Shown here: positions 11,369 to 23,400 of the stretch, piece after piece
Position numbering within the stretch: position 1 is the stretch's first letter
Layout of the letters: each line of letters opens with the position of its first letter
NCBI GenBank assembly: GCA_022560025.1
Contig: JAFISE010000084.1
Span: 2,295 to 66,294, forward strand
Source: Stagonosporopsis chrysanthemi
Lineage: Eukaryota; Ascomycota; Dothideomycetes; Pleosporales; Didymellaceae
Direction: 5' to 3'
DNA length: 64,000 nucleotides
Program-made: the position numbers and the translations under genes
The notes under the pieces: model-generated
What the model saw: only the letters and a program-made list of their open reading frames with translations
Told to the model about the DNA's origin: nothing
The model's database searches: none

Positions 11369-14203
11369 GGTGTCGTGACAAAGGTTAGGTTGGATGGGGT
11401 AGATAGCTGCCTGTAAGATTCGGTTCGACGGCGAGCAAAGATCAGGTTAAATACTTATGTCGGCTAAGTATCAGTCAGCACAAGACACCTACCAATACCT
11501 GTGGGTACTAGTAAACCCCTACGAGCATGAGGGCAAGCAGCGGGCTGAGCATTAGGAGGTATTTGGTACAAAGGACAAGTCCCACTCAAACAACATGCTG
11601 ATAGTCTGCAGCTGTGCTCTGAAAAATGTGAGGCACCAATAGTGGATTGAGCTGGATGTGATTGCCTGCTCCGGAACTTGCATATCCGGTGAAGCGGAGT
11701 CTGAGTTACTACATCGGGAGTTGGAAATGTTCATCTAAGTGGTACCATGCCGCTCAGCCCTGCTCGCTTAGAGAACAGAGTAGAGTGCAAACGCTAAGAT
11801 GAGATGGTAAAGGTTTCACATGAGCCTGCAGCGCCGTTCGGATGCAAGAAACGCTCGAGCGTGCATGCGTTTTCCAATGCGTTCTTGAATAAACAGTCGC
11901 AGTAAAGCACGTCTGTGAGAAATATCAACGCACAATGCGACAAACTCTTTCTGATCTTCGTCAAAGCCTGCTCTTCCATATGAAAGTAAGATATTCTGGC
12001 CAGCAGTGGCCTTACAATTTCAAGCCCTGGCAGCTACTGAGCACCCGGGATCAAGTAAGCTCTGTTGATCTTGAACTATGACCAAAAACACGGTGCTCAC
12101 ACCGCCCCCAAAAGTACGACCCGCTGGATCTTGATCTGATGTATTTCTTACCAGTGGGGTGAGCGTACATCTCTACGATCATAGGCAGCAATCCATGATT
12201 CAGTTGACTGACCACTGGTTTTTCACATGAGATATTACAAGGCAGTCTCGTCAGGGTATAGCAAGCGGCAATTGTGGCTTCTGCACAGTGTGTGCACAGA
12301 TGTGTCAAACAACCTCACCGTCATAACGCAGCTCGATTTCCGGTGCAGAACCGCTGCTCATGGCCCAACAGGGAGCCAGGCTTGATGCTGATGTGTACAA
12401 CTGGCGACTATCTGCATGAGCTCGATAATGCAGATCATCACTCAAGTAATTTGCAAAGGCACAAACTCAAAAGTGTTACAGACGGCTACGCACCTCGTGC
12501 ATATGCAAGCTGCTCGGACAGTGAGTTTGATCAGTTCGCCATCATTGACAAAGCACTCGGATGCATCAATGCGTGTGTAACTGTTCTACATTCAACAAGT
12601 CGTGGCTGTCACACCTGAGCCCTGTCGATCATGGTATGTTTACTGCTGGCCGATCCGAGCCCCTTGCGCTAGAAGTCTGGTTCCTGTTTGCGCTGTCAAT
12701 CTCGCTTCAAGGAGCGCCTTGCTGTCCCACCGGGCGCTGGGTGCCGCTGCAGAGTTGTCGGCCGTCTTTTTTGCACGTCAGCGTGCCAAGTAGGCCAGCA
12801 TGCCGCCAGGATGAATCTTTTCAGTGCATCGGCTGTTCGCTCTGCAGTGTCACAATCGCTGTGACAGCAATGGATGATCTCACCGCTTTTATGGAATTGT
12901 GCTTCTGCAAACAGAATGCTCTCAATGTGCATAACGTGGAACACTGAACGTTGATTTCTGGTTGAAATCGAACAAAGACAAATGAAAGGACATCTGTGGT
13001 AGTTTGTGGTTCGGTGCTATTTCGAAACCTTTCACGATTGCTATGAATAAATGTCTCCGCGAGGATGCAGTGGGTATCCACATTGGCAGGTACACACGTC
13101 ACACGTTGAGTCACGTGTCACGACACCCATAGCGCGATTCAGGGAGGTTCTACAGGTTTCCTGTCGGACTATAGTGGTGGCCGTATTGGCTTTGCCTGAC
13201 TTTCAGCCTCAATGCTTAACTCATTGATATGCAATTATGCTCAAGCATGCTCACATTCGCGGTCGTTCAAGTACCGCGAGTACTACAAAGCCACAGCATT
13301 CTGATGGTGCTTGACTAGATACCCATACTGTTTAGGTTGTATCATAGTATGAAAAGATGTCTTGGGGAGGACGAAAGGCTCGTGATGTATAGTCCGGAGT
13401 TCGTGGTGCATACGAAATTTGGAGTCCGGTTGAAGGGCAACATCCTGAAGCATCTGGCTTGCTTCTGCTGTATGAAGAAGCTCGATTTTTAGCCGATCAA
13501 ATTTGACCGATGCTCTCGCTCAATCTTCACTGCGCGCGTTAGCGACGGTAGAGGGAAATTGAGATACAGCTTTAATAACCTAAGGAAAAGAGTGTGATAA
13601 ATAGTACATGTCTGCGCATAGAGACTTAGTGGATTTGTGGAAGGAGTTTCAGCCAACTTTGGGATTTGTGTTCCCCTAAATGACCGCTGAAAAGAAACGA
13701 GGTTCTTCGTATGTGATGCTACGTTGACTCTCGCTCACGAGGGGCCGCTGCAACACTTTTGCGTGGTACGTAGAATGACTGCGCCAGAGATCGAAATCTA
13801 TATCAAAGACCCTACGGAGTAATTCGCGGTAAGTAGCTTTCTTTTGCATTATTTACGCCGTGCGGTGGTTGGAGACGGTCCTTCTCTCCCCTTCGATCTT
13901 GCGAATGGCAAGTGACGTCATTCATCCCATCGCAGCTTTCTGAGTCGCCGGACCATGCTCCGTCTCACAAACACGAGCGCGACTCAACATCCAGGAACAC
14001 AGGGATACGCGAATTAGTTGGTTCGATGACTACAATCGACGGAAAAGGTTAAGTCGTTCAAGTTCATGAGAGGACATATAGTAGTTCGTGCAGTCTAGAC
14101 TTGAAGCGCTAGTTACATTCCAATACATCACCGAATATCATTGCAGTAAGATCTCAATTTAACCGTCAGCTCCAACTACAAGCAATATAAACAGAAAGAC
14201 AGG
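11369..14203. other. Gene-poor intergenic region
   Basis: Almost 3 kb with only short frames and no spliceable coding series I can defend. The 13.1-14.2 kb part is AT-richer and presumably contains the promoter of the DUF2237 gene. No terminal inverted repeats, LTRs or transposase-like frames were seen by eye. Confidence 0.5.
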
Positions 14204-14743
14204 ATGGGGAAGCTTACAGGATACGACATCAATGGCTCCACGCAGGTTCCAAGAACCCACAGCGGAGTAAGCGACAGTGAGAACAATGGTGAGTGCAGTC
14301 TTGTATGATACGCATCCGAACCACATCAAGGTCATGTTTCAAGAAATTTCCATTTAAAATTCTGCAATTGCTCACTAACCCCCGCAGTCCTCGACCAACC
14401 CCTTCTTCAACACTCCTCCCGTGGCATGTATCCCATGGCCAGTAAATCGATCCCGCCTACCTCCTTCAAGCCGGGTTTCTGCGACGCACAAACACCCATC
14501 GCCGCCGAGCTCACACAATCTTTTCTCGACTTTGCCTCGAAAAACGGCGGCATAAATCTCAAGCAGATGGGTGTGCGGCCGGGACAGAAGTGGTGTGTGG
14601 AGGCGACACGGTGGCACGAGACGCTGCAGCACGAGAAGGAGTCGGGGGTACAAGTTCCTCCAGTGAAGCTGGAGTGTACACATGAGAGTGCATTGAAGAC
14701 GGTTGGGTTGGATGTGCTGAAGAAGTATGCGGTGGATGTGTAG
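14204..14743 (+). CDS. DUF2237 family protein (142 aa)
   Basis: A small conserved cytosolic protein related to bacterial DUF2237 proteins, for which I know no established biochemical function. Exons 14204-14276 and 14388-14743 are joined by a 111-nt intron with donor GTGAGA and acceptor CCCGCAG. Only this donor keeps frame; a second, stronger-looking GTGAGT at 14291 would shift it. Recognisable family features are the ILDQPL start of the domain, PGFCDA, FLDFASKNGG, LKQMGVRPGQKWCVEATRWHE and a C-terminal THESALKTVGLDVLKKYAVD. The order and spacing match the family (Gly-Leu/Val-x-Pro-Gly-x-x-Trp-Cys, then Arg-Trp, then Thr-His-x-x-Ala-Leu). The ATG at 14204 is the first that gives a full-length domain. 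Confidence 0.8.
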
Positions 14744-14950
14744 GTAGAGGAATGTAAGCCTCGGATTAGGAATTCCTGCGTGAGTGCGAAGAATGGTGGT
14801 GTGCGAGATCACACTTCAGCATGGAAGGTATCGGTCGAGTCTAGGTCCAGAGAAAATATGCGAACGAATACTCAATACTGTTAACCGTCCTTCAAATCGA
14901 TATTCTTTACAAAGCAGCCCACGGACTTAATGTCACATGGCCAGCACAAA

Positions 14951-16594
14951 TCAAGGCTCCTCTACCTGTTTCGCTGCCTCTTCCTCCGCAACAGTCTGCT
15001 CATACGTATTATACTTATACCTGAACCCCACATGATCGCTCCGCAATCCTTTCTGCCCCTTTCCATATATCCTCTCGCGATACGTCAACACCGGTGCATT
15101 TGGCGACACAGGATCATCCAACAACCCTCTCCTTCTCAATTCCGGTGCCAGCAGCTCCGACACGTCTTCAAAACTGCCCGGCGATACAACATATGCGATG
15201 TTGAACCCATCAACATCCGCAATGTCTACCCATTGCTCGAAGATATCTGCGACCTGTGACGGCGACCCTTTGGGCATCGCGCCCGAACCGCCAATAGCGA
15301 CTAGCTTGCCCAGATTACGGACTGTCAATGGCGGGATATCAGAGCCGGTGTACTGCAGATTGTAAACAACGCTCTGGGCCAGGCGCTGCCACTGCTCACG
15401 CGGCAGATCCTGTTCGGTGAGAAGGTGGTCTGGATCGAACTTCGACACGTCCACGCCGCTCGATGCGCACCACTGTGCCAACCCACCATCTTCAGACGCA
15501 TACTGCAGCGCCTCGCGATGTTTACGCTCAGCGTCCTCCTCGTCCTTGCCAATTATTGGTGTGATCATGGCGAAAATCTTGATGGATTGCGGATCGCGGC
15601 CTGCTGCTGCGGCCTGCTCACGGATTGCCTTGACACGCGGTGCGACCACGTGCGGTGACAAACCGGCTACAAAGATGGCTTCGGCATGCGTGGAGCCGAA
15701 CTTCATGCCAGCGGCGGATGTGCCGGCTTGGAACAGGACGGGGGTGCGTTGGGGAGAAGGGTCGACGATGAAGGGGGCGTCTACTGTCCATTTACCTGAG
15801 TGCTTAATTGTGCGGATCTTGGATGGGTCGGTATAGATTTGCTTGTTGGTGTCTTCGACTAGTGCGTCGTCCGCCCAGGATCCCTCCCAGAGTCTGTTTG
15901 TGAGTCAATCCGGAAGCGTCCGACTGATAAGACCATGACTTACTTGTAGAGGACACGAAGATATTCGTCAGCGTTGTCATAGCGCTTGTCGTGTTCAACA
16001 TACGGAAGGCCAACCTCGAGGTCATCAGCACCAGGCCATGAAAAAAACGAGAATTGATCAACCTACAGCTTTTGATGCGGCCGGTTTCCAGCTCGTTACG
16101 ATATTCCAGCCGAATCGCCCTCCCGTCAAATGATCTAGAGTGGTGAACCTCTTAGCGACAACATAGGGTTGCTCATATGAGGTAGAAGTCGTAATGGCAA
16201 AGTTGAGGTGCTTTGTTACGCTCGCCATTGCTGAGATTGGCTATTCTTGTGTCAACTTTACTTCTCCAACCTGAACAGAACCGCAACTCACAATGACGGG
16301 ATCCGCCATAGGCCACTGCGCCCCAGTCCGAAATGTCGGTTCTGTACCGCCTTTGTAGACATCGTATGGACCGAAGGTATCTGCTAGGAAGTATCCAACA
16401 AAGCTTCCCTTCTCCAGTATTTTTGCTAAATCGGTCCAATAAGTCAAATCTCTTCGCTTGTCCTTGCTTCGGTCGCGAGGATTTGCCCACTGGCCAAAAG
16501 CCAGATGGCTGGGCGTGAACATGTCAAAGGCATTGAGTAGGAGTTTCTTTTTTGACTTTGAGGTATCGTCAGTCTGCGGGGTTTCCGGGGCCAT
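14951..16594 (-). CDS. FMN-dependent monooxygenase, NtaA/SnaA/DszA family (496 aa)
   Basis: A luciferase-like flavin monooxygenase of the nitrilotriacetate/dibenzothiophene/alkanesulfonate branch, which oxidises small organic substrates using reduced flavin supplied by a partner reductase. Four minus-strand exons (16594-16292, 16240-16067, 16014-15944, 15893-14951) close exactly in frame, with introns of 51, 52 and 50 nt. Diagnostic segments are LLLNAFDM and HLAFGQW near the N-terminus, YFLADTFG, SAMASVTKHLNF, YEQPYVVAKRFTTLDHLTGGR-GWNIVTSW, HDKRYDNADEYL, LWEGSW, and PSPQRTPVLFQAG near the middle. The C-terminal part has the conserved SPQVADIFEQWVDIADVDGFN-like flavin/substrate region. The gene is divergent from a Dal5-type permease (start 17222) with 627 bp between them. 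Substrate unknown; sulfonate, aminopolycarboxylate or a related compound is inferred only from the family. Confidence 0.93.
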
Positions 16595-17221
16595 ATTGAC
16601 AACCTTCAAAGAGGCTTGAAGTATCTGCGAATGTATGTCTGGTGAGCGAGCTTATAAGGACAAGTCCCATGCAATATTACTTTATCTGGACCCAGATTGA
16701 CACCATGCAATATGCATCTTGCGAATGCGCTGCTCTCAAGACCACCCACCCCAGCGATTCCACAACCCCACAATCACTGCGTGGAAGACTGCACGACTCG
16801 GAAATATTCAACTATTTGAGTCTCTGTAGGATACCGTATGATTGCCGGTTGAACGCCGAATTGACGTTCTCCAAGGTTTCGATGTCGCCAGCTCGTCTAG
16901 GATTGCGCCATCTCACCACCACGTGAGGAGTGCAACGCTCAACTCCAACAAGACTCCAGCAGACCCCACTCTACAGCGCGCTTTAGGCGCGCAGTGCTCC
17001 GATCTCGCGGTCGCAGATGTGCAGCAAACAGGCATTTGCCATGCGGAGTAGAAAATCGTCATCAAGCCTTCGGTTGTCGCTTCGCTGATAACGATCTTGG
17101 CTTGGTGACCTCGGAAGATGTCGTCCGCATACATTGGACGTCGAGGTGAGGATGCATAAGACGCGTTGCGGAGCTGTTGTTGGACTCGTGAGTTCCGTCT
17201 AGCGTTGACTCCCGCTTCAAG
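16595..17221. promoter_or_regulatory. Shared divergent promoter of flavin monooxygenase and MFS permease
   Basis: 627 bp between two start codons on opposite strands. No gene fits inside. The arrangement suggests co-regulation. I did not find a perfect ATGRYRYCAT sulfur-regulator palindrome here by eye. Confidence 0.45.
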
Positions 17222-18958
17222 ATGTCGGTTTCAAAAGATCTTGTCGTTTCAACAGCCGCACCAGAAATTGCTGTCGACCGCGAGGCTGCTGCTCAAGCGC
17301 GACAGAAATCGAGGGGACTCGTTGCTCGTGGCAATGTTGTACATCTCCGAGACGACCCTGAAGCGAAAGCTGCGTTCCTCTCTACCTTCACTGCGGAAGA
17401 TGAGAAGCGTATCATGCGAAAAGTCGACATGCGCTTTGTTTTCCTCGCTGGAGTCATGTACCTTATCAAGCAAGTAAGTAAGCAACAGCCAAACTATCTT
17501 CTGCGATGACTTACAGTGTATAGATTGACCAGAACAACGCAACAAACGTAAGAGTTCTGCACGTCGGCCAGCCTTCAAACATCATGATCGAGCTGGGCAT
17601 GACATCGAACCAATACAACTGGGTTGGGTCAATTTACGGCATCGCGTATATCATTTTTGAGGCGCCCAGCAATCTTCTTCTCAAAAAGCTTGCACCCCAT
17701 AATTGGCAAGCTCGCATATTCCTGACCTGGGGAATTATAACCGCATGCCACGCTGCGGCTCAGAACCGACACAATTTATACGCCATGAGGTTCCTTCTGG
17801 GTATGTTTGAAGCAGGAATGTTTCCAGGATTACTTGCACAATTCCAAGCTTGGTATCGCCCCGATGAGATGGGTCGTGTCATTGCGTACTTCTTCTGCTG
17901 GAGCGCGGTGTCTGGTATGTGCTCTGCGCTACTTGCATACGGAATATCGTATATGGACGGTATAGCAGGATTGAGTGCGTGGCGATGGGTGTATATTCTT
18001 GAAGGCCTGGCCACCGTATTGTTCAGTGGCGTGGTATGGGTGTTGCTTCCTGATTGGCCAAAGAGTGAAAGAAGCAATAGGTGGTTCACGGAGCGAGAAC
18101 AGGAGTTCATCGAGACGAGATTACCGGAGAGCGCGCCAATGACGAGCGATCCTAATTTCTCAGGCAAGGAGATCAAAGGTGTGCTGAGTGAGTGGTTGAT
18201 ATGGAGTTTTATGCTCAGTCAGACGCTTGTGAATCTTGGGTAAACTAACGTTCTTCTTAGTTGCTTTAGTAATTGCTGACGTGTGTAGTGGCTACGCGTT
18301 GACGTGGTACCTCCCTACCATTATCACGAACTTGGGGTTTGTCGGTCTTCCTCGTAACCAACTGTTGCTGCTCCCACCATTCGCAGCGGCATGCTGCGGT
18401 CTCCTTTTTTCAGCCTGGTTCATGGAACGTGCATGGATTGTTCGTCCAGCATACATCATGTTCCTTCTATCCGGCATGGTTGCGTGCTTCGTACTCTTTT
18501 TCACCATCTCGGATCGAACAGGCATTTACATTGCCTGTGTGCTTGGCAATCTCTTCTACCAGTCATACTTCAGCCCATTTTGGGCCTGGCGTTCTACCAC
18601 ACTCGTTGGATCAACAGGGACAGCCTTTACGCTGGGACTCCAGTCCGGCATCGCTCAGTTGGGCGGCGTGGTTGGACCTCAGCTCTTCCAAAGCAAGTGG
18701 GCGCACAACGGCTATAAGACGAGCTTTGCTATCGCGGCGGCGTTTACGATTGCAGGATGGGCAAGCAATTTGTGGACTTGGTGGCTTACCAGGAACACTG
18801 AGTACGATGTTATGCGTGTAAGGCGATTGGCGATTAAAGCGAAGAAGGATGGTCGAGTCAATGCGGAGGACATAAACATCTTTGAGGAGAGGGCATTCTA
18901 CAGCAAAGGCTTGAGGCGGTCGAAGGGAACTGAGGGAAATAGCGGCAGTGAGGTGTGA
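17222..18958 (+). CDS. MFS permease, Dal5/allantoate (anion:cation symporter) family (545 aa)
   Basis: A plasma-membrane proton-coupled importer of small organic anions. Three exons (17222-17473, 17524-18239, 18289-18958) with 50- and 49-nt introns close in frame. The cytosolic N-terminus (about 75 aa) leads to DMRFVFLAGVMYLIKQ and IDQNNATN, the usual first helix and D-x-N-N motif of this family. GMTSNQYNWVGSIYGIAYIIFEAPSNLLLKK follows, then LTWGIITACHAA, MRFLLGMFEAGMFPG and the WYRPDEMGRVIAYF loop. The second half carries LPTIITNLGF and further helices. The length and about 12 predicted membrane segments match the family. It is divergent from the flavin monooxygenase gene. Family members carry allantoate, nicotinate, pantothenate, biotin or sulfonates, so the substrate cannot be read from sequence alone. 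Confidence 0.93.
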
Positions 18959-19394
18959 TCCTCTAAGAAGGGATTGATGGCTTGGTGTGGTTGCATCTTG
19001 AGAGCAAATAATGACCAATCAGCGATGGGCGATTAAAATCGTCAAACTCGCACCCATCGTCTCATGGGGCTATTCGTAACTGCTATTCAGCGTACTTTAG
19101 ACACAAGTCCTTAATTTGTCCTACGACGCTTATTTGGTTATGATGGATGGCCAAACGCATGATGAGGTGACGAGGGAAGATCAGCCGGTTTGCGGTTTCC
19201 GCTGCTTCCAGCCAGTCATACAAGCTTTCATCACACCCTCATGCATGCACCTCAAACTGGTGTGTAATGCAGCGCATATCTCGTGTTGAGACACCAACGG
19301 CGCTGCCGCACTGAGCTATCCCAATCTGAGCACCTATCTGGATATTTTCATAAGCCTTGATCGCTAACTCGCATACTTTACTTCGTCACTCGAC
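18959..19394. other. Intergenic region
   Basis: No gene supported. It contains the 3' end of the permease transcript and the promoter of the small downstream gene. Confidence 0.5.
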
Positions 19395-19763
19395 ATGTCT
19401 TCTCCAAATCCATCGGCCACAGCGCAGCAGCAACGCGAAGCTCGGGCAGCAGTACTTGCGTCGCTCTCTTCCATTGGCACATCAGTCGATGCCGATCTCC
19501 GCACACGCACAGCAGACCTGCACGCCAACTCAGCAGCCATAGCCAAGCAGGAGAAGGAGCTTGTAAAGCAGACGGCGGCGCTGAGGAAGGAGAGCGACAA
19601 GTGGCAGAAGCTCGGCGACACGAGCACTAAGAAGCTGAATGAGATTGGAGACGTGCAGAACTGGGCAGAGATGCTGGAGAGGGATCTATTGGTGCTGGAG
19701 GAGACTGCCAGACTAGTTGATGAGGAGAGGACAGGTGGTGGAGAGCAGCGACGTGAGTCGTGA
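19395..19763 (+). CDS. BLOC-1 subunit 1 (BLOS1/GCN5L1-like), 122 aa
   Basis: A single-exon gene for a small helical protein of the BLOC-1 subunit 1 family, which takes part in endosome and lysosome-related organelle trafficking as part of a coiled-coil complex. The family hallmark is the C-terminal block KLNEIGDVQNWAEMLERDL, matching the conserved K-x-x-G-D-V-x-N-W-A-x-x-x-E-x-D signature. Upstream helices (AKQEKELVKQTAALRKESDKW) align with the family's QxxKLxxEVKxLQxQxxxFxKQTxxW pattern. Length is near that of animal BLOS1. There is no signal peptide or membrane segment. The start codon is the only Met giving the full helix. Confidence 0.88.
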   Translation: MSSPNPSATAQQQREARAAVLASLSSIGTSVDADLRTRTADLHANSAAIAKQEKELVKQTAALRKESDKWQKLGDTSTKKLNEIGDVQNWAEMLERDLLVLEETARLVDEERTGGGEQRRES

Positions 19764-20497
19764 GGTATGGACGTGAAGTGAAGGTTTTTGTTGCTCTTTG
19801 GCCCTCCCTGCGATGCGCGCCTACTGCACCACATTAGCGACGCCACGAATTATCAGCTTGCAGTGCGCTCATTCTCTGGTCAGAGCTATGTAGCAAACAT
19901 ATTGAGCATGACGTCACCGGTGAAGGAAACTCCAGATCTACGCTTTTTGTGGTGCGGGTGAAGTTTTGGTCAACGCGTGCTGGTCGTGATGCTCGGCTCT
20001 TACTAAGCGCCCTCCAGCGCGCGCATCATACTGAGCTCCCGCTATCGACAACGAGAGTGACTACACCACAACCCCACACAACACGCACGAACGAGGCCAA
20101 ATCTCACCATCTTTGGTATTAGTCATTCCTCCAAACACTCTGCGCCAGCTCAGACACACTCACGCCTGCACCGTGATCTCTGGCTGCGCTTTCCTCGTCT
20201 ACGCCTCTGTTCCGCATCTTCCTGCACATCACCTTCCCCGCCCGCGACGGTACAACTGTCTACTCACCCATTCTCCTGCCATCTGTCGACGTCACGGCGA
20301 CGGCCTCTACGCCCTTTCGCCACACGGACAAGCTTTTCAGCGCCTGAAAGCCAAACAGCTTCCTGCATCACGGGATAGCCTTGTCCTGCGGCAACTCCGG
20401 GCTCTCGCCTGCCATAACTCGACAGAGACTTCGCCAGAGGCGACATTGGAGAGGTTGCATGTTTGGCTAGGTCATTTTCCGAGCGCCCGGCGCAAAC
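19764..20497. other. Intergenic region and probable 5' leader of the HECT ligase gene
   Basis: The last 450 bases are C/T-rich, as is common for leaders of strongly expressed fungal genes. A 139-codon frame at 20113-20532 overlaps the true start and lacks protein character, so it is not annotated. Confidence 0.5.
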
Positions 20498-23400
20498 ATG
20501 AAGATCAAGAAGCAGGCTACATCGCGGCATGAGTCCACTCTGGTATGCAACATACTCTCGATGCTAGTGCACTAGTACTAACGCGCATAGTCACCGATGA
20601 TAGCAGACTTTGTACGAGCCACCGAGTCAATCCCCCTGTACCAGCTACCCGCCCATCTCGCTTCGTTCCCAAAGCAGTGGCCGTTCCCCCGCGGTGACGC
20701 CTACCACTGGATCCCTGTGCTGAACCGCTTCGATCGAATATTAGAACTGTTCAACCAAGAGTATGGGCTAGTAGATGGACCGCAGACTCAGCCCTTCCAA
20801 CGTCGGGTGCTGCTAAAGGGCGATGCAGAGGAGGGAAGCACAAGCGCAGAATCAAGCTCTACTGATCCTATTCTTGACACCCTGCGCTTGTCACAGGATG
20901 GTGATCGAGAGCTCGTCGAGCAGCTGCTGGGCTTCACGCGAATGCTATTGGAGAATTGCGGCAACCGTAGCCTGTACTCGAGCAGCGAACGCCTGGACAA
21001 GCTATTGAATACCACCTCGTCGTCCCTCCTCAAAGCAACCCTGCGCCTTGCCCACAGGCTGTCGCAGCGCTACCAAGCTGCACGCTTACGTTTGTCACCG
21101 GCCGCACTGCACCCTTCGCTGCTCTCGAGTCATTACAACATCGGCCTGGACAAGATTCAGAAGCTGGCTGCACCCTTCTCGAAAGGCCCTACCGCAGCCA
21201 CACCAATCTTTGGCACACCAGCTGGGAAAGGAAAGGAAAAAGCCTCTGGGGACCGACGCAGTGACTCGGACAGGCTCAATCCCGCGGACTTGACTGGCTT
21301 GTACAAGTCGTCTGAAGCTACGTTAAAGCAAGACTTTGGAGGAGTTCATGTCTCTTACTACGAGCCTACTTCCGCGTCTGAAGAAAGCGGCAGCAGCATC
21401 ATCAAGCCTGCAGATCCGAGCACAGATGCACCTAGCACGCCAACACCTGTCCGCCGAACCTCAAACATGCGCAACCAAACACCACGGACGCCGCAGAGCG
21501 CACCCAATGTGCCAACCGTGGAATCTCCGAGCACGCCGGCTTTCACACCGGGAGAGTCGGGAAGTCGACCGAACGGACCCAAGTCATTCGAGTTGTCAGC
21601 AGAGAAGGTGGCGAAGACTCATATCCACGATTTGCTCAAGCATGGTCTCGCGGAGCTACCTGCGAGCGTTCATTACGAATTCCTGCAAAAGCTGCGCGCA
21701 GCGAAAATGCTTAGTAGTGGACCATCTGGACGTGATGACGCGGTCGCAGTCCGTCTACTCGCGATAGCCAACATGGGTTTCGTACACGGTGAGAAGGAAT
21801 TCCATACACGACTTGGCCAGCAGGATGCGGACGAGCCTCGACAGATGCAACTGGCTTTCCAGCTCTCTGAACTGGTACAGCCATCGGGCGATGGCAACAC
21901 CGGCCTCCCTACTGAGCTTCAGACCTTTACCTTCAATGCACTCGAGGCGTTGGCGAAGCACAAGACCAAGTCTGCTGACGTTTGCACTGCGCTCAGCGTC
22001 AACGTCAACCATGGTGTGCTATTCTACATTGTTCGCAAGCTTGTAGCCGGCCTCGGCTTCGAGGATGGTGAGGATATCGATATTGAGGAAGACGAATGGC
22101 GCGATGCAGTCTTCTCGCTGCTCAACACCATTCCTCAATCTCAGTCTCGGACTGGAGAAGGTATGGTTTCTGCTGGGCTACTTGAGATTCTGGTCGAGGT
22201 TCTCAAGCTCCGAACAAACAAGGCAGAACGCAATCAGCCTAAAATTCTCAACTTCCTCGATACGTTCGTGTACAACTTGCAGCATGCGTTCGCAGCTCTT
22301 GTTAGTGCTAAAGGCCTGGAGATTATTGCTGATCTCATGCAATACGAGGTTGACACTTCGAAGAAGCTTGCCGAGGAAAACAAGGGCATGCCCACAGAGT
22401 ACAAGACTCAACTCACCGACTATCAGATCCCATTTTATCATCAACAAACATTAAGATGGCTGTTCAAATTCTTGAACCACATGATGTCACACACAGGCGG
22501 AAATTTCGATCGTCTTATGCGACAGTTGATCGACTCCTCACAGCTCCTGACTGCGCTCCGCACGGTTCTCTCGAATGCGAGTATCTTTGGTTCGACTGTA
22601 TGGAGTATGGCTGTCAATGTACTCACGAGCTTCATTCACAATGAACCCACAAGCTACCAAGTCATTGCTGAAGCTGGCCTGAGTGACGCTTTCTTAGAAA
22701 CAGTGGCTGGTGAGCCTGCTTCGGACGCAACAGCTGCGGCCATCGCCAGCCTCACGGATGCCTCTAGTCCTCAAACAAAGCAGGTATACACGCCACGAGA
22801 GCCTGGACAGCCACTCGCTACTGGAATTCTTCCCGTCGCGGAAGCTATTTCGACTTTGCCCCCTGCTTTCGGCGCAATCTGCTTGGCCGAGGCTGGTATG
22901 AAGTTGTTCCAGTCCTCTAAGGCCCTTCCTCGTTTCTTCGAGATTTTCGAGAGCCCGGCCCATATCAAGGCGCTCGATGCCGACACGGAGATGCCTACTA
23001 TGATCGGTAACACATTCGACGAATTAGTCCGTCATCACCCGCAGCTGAAAGCACGTGTTCTCTCCTGTTTGAGCGAGTTGATCGCCCGCGTTGTACAACT
23101 CTGCGCGGGGAAAGCCGAGAGGGAAGGTGCTGGTGCGAAACTTTGGACTGAAAATTCCGAAGGCAAACTTTTCGTTGCTGGTGGTCGCGCTGCGCTCGTA
23201 GGTTCCCAATCTCTGAGTGGCGTCAAGCCTGCTGTATCCGCTGCTACGGATGTAGAGATGCGAGATGTTGACTCAGAAGCGGTATCTATCAACCAGGTCA
23301 TCGATACTGAAGACAGCGCTCAGGGCCCCACAACTAGCCAGTACATCCGAGTGCTGTGCCGCTTCTTAAGTGGATTTTTTTCCAACCACGCTATGTGTGC

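Noticed and set aside
20113..20532. 139-codon frame before tom1
   Set aside because: It overlaps the first tom1 exon in another frame and lacks protein-like features.
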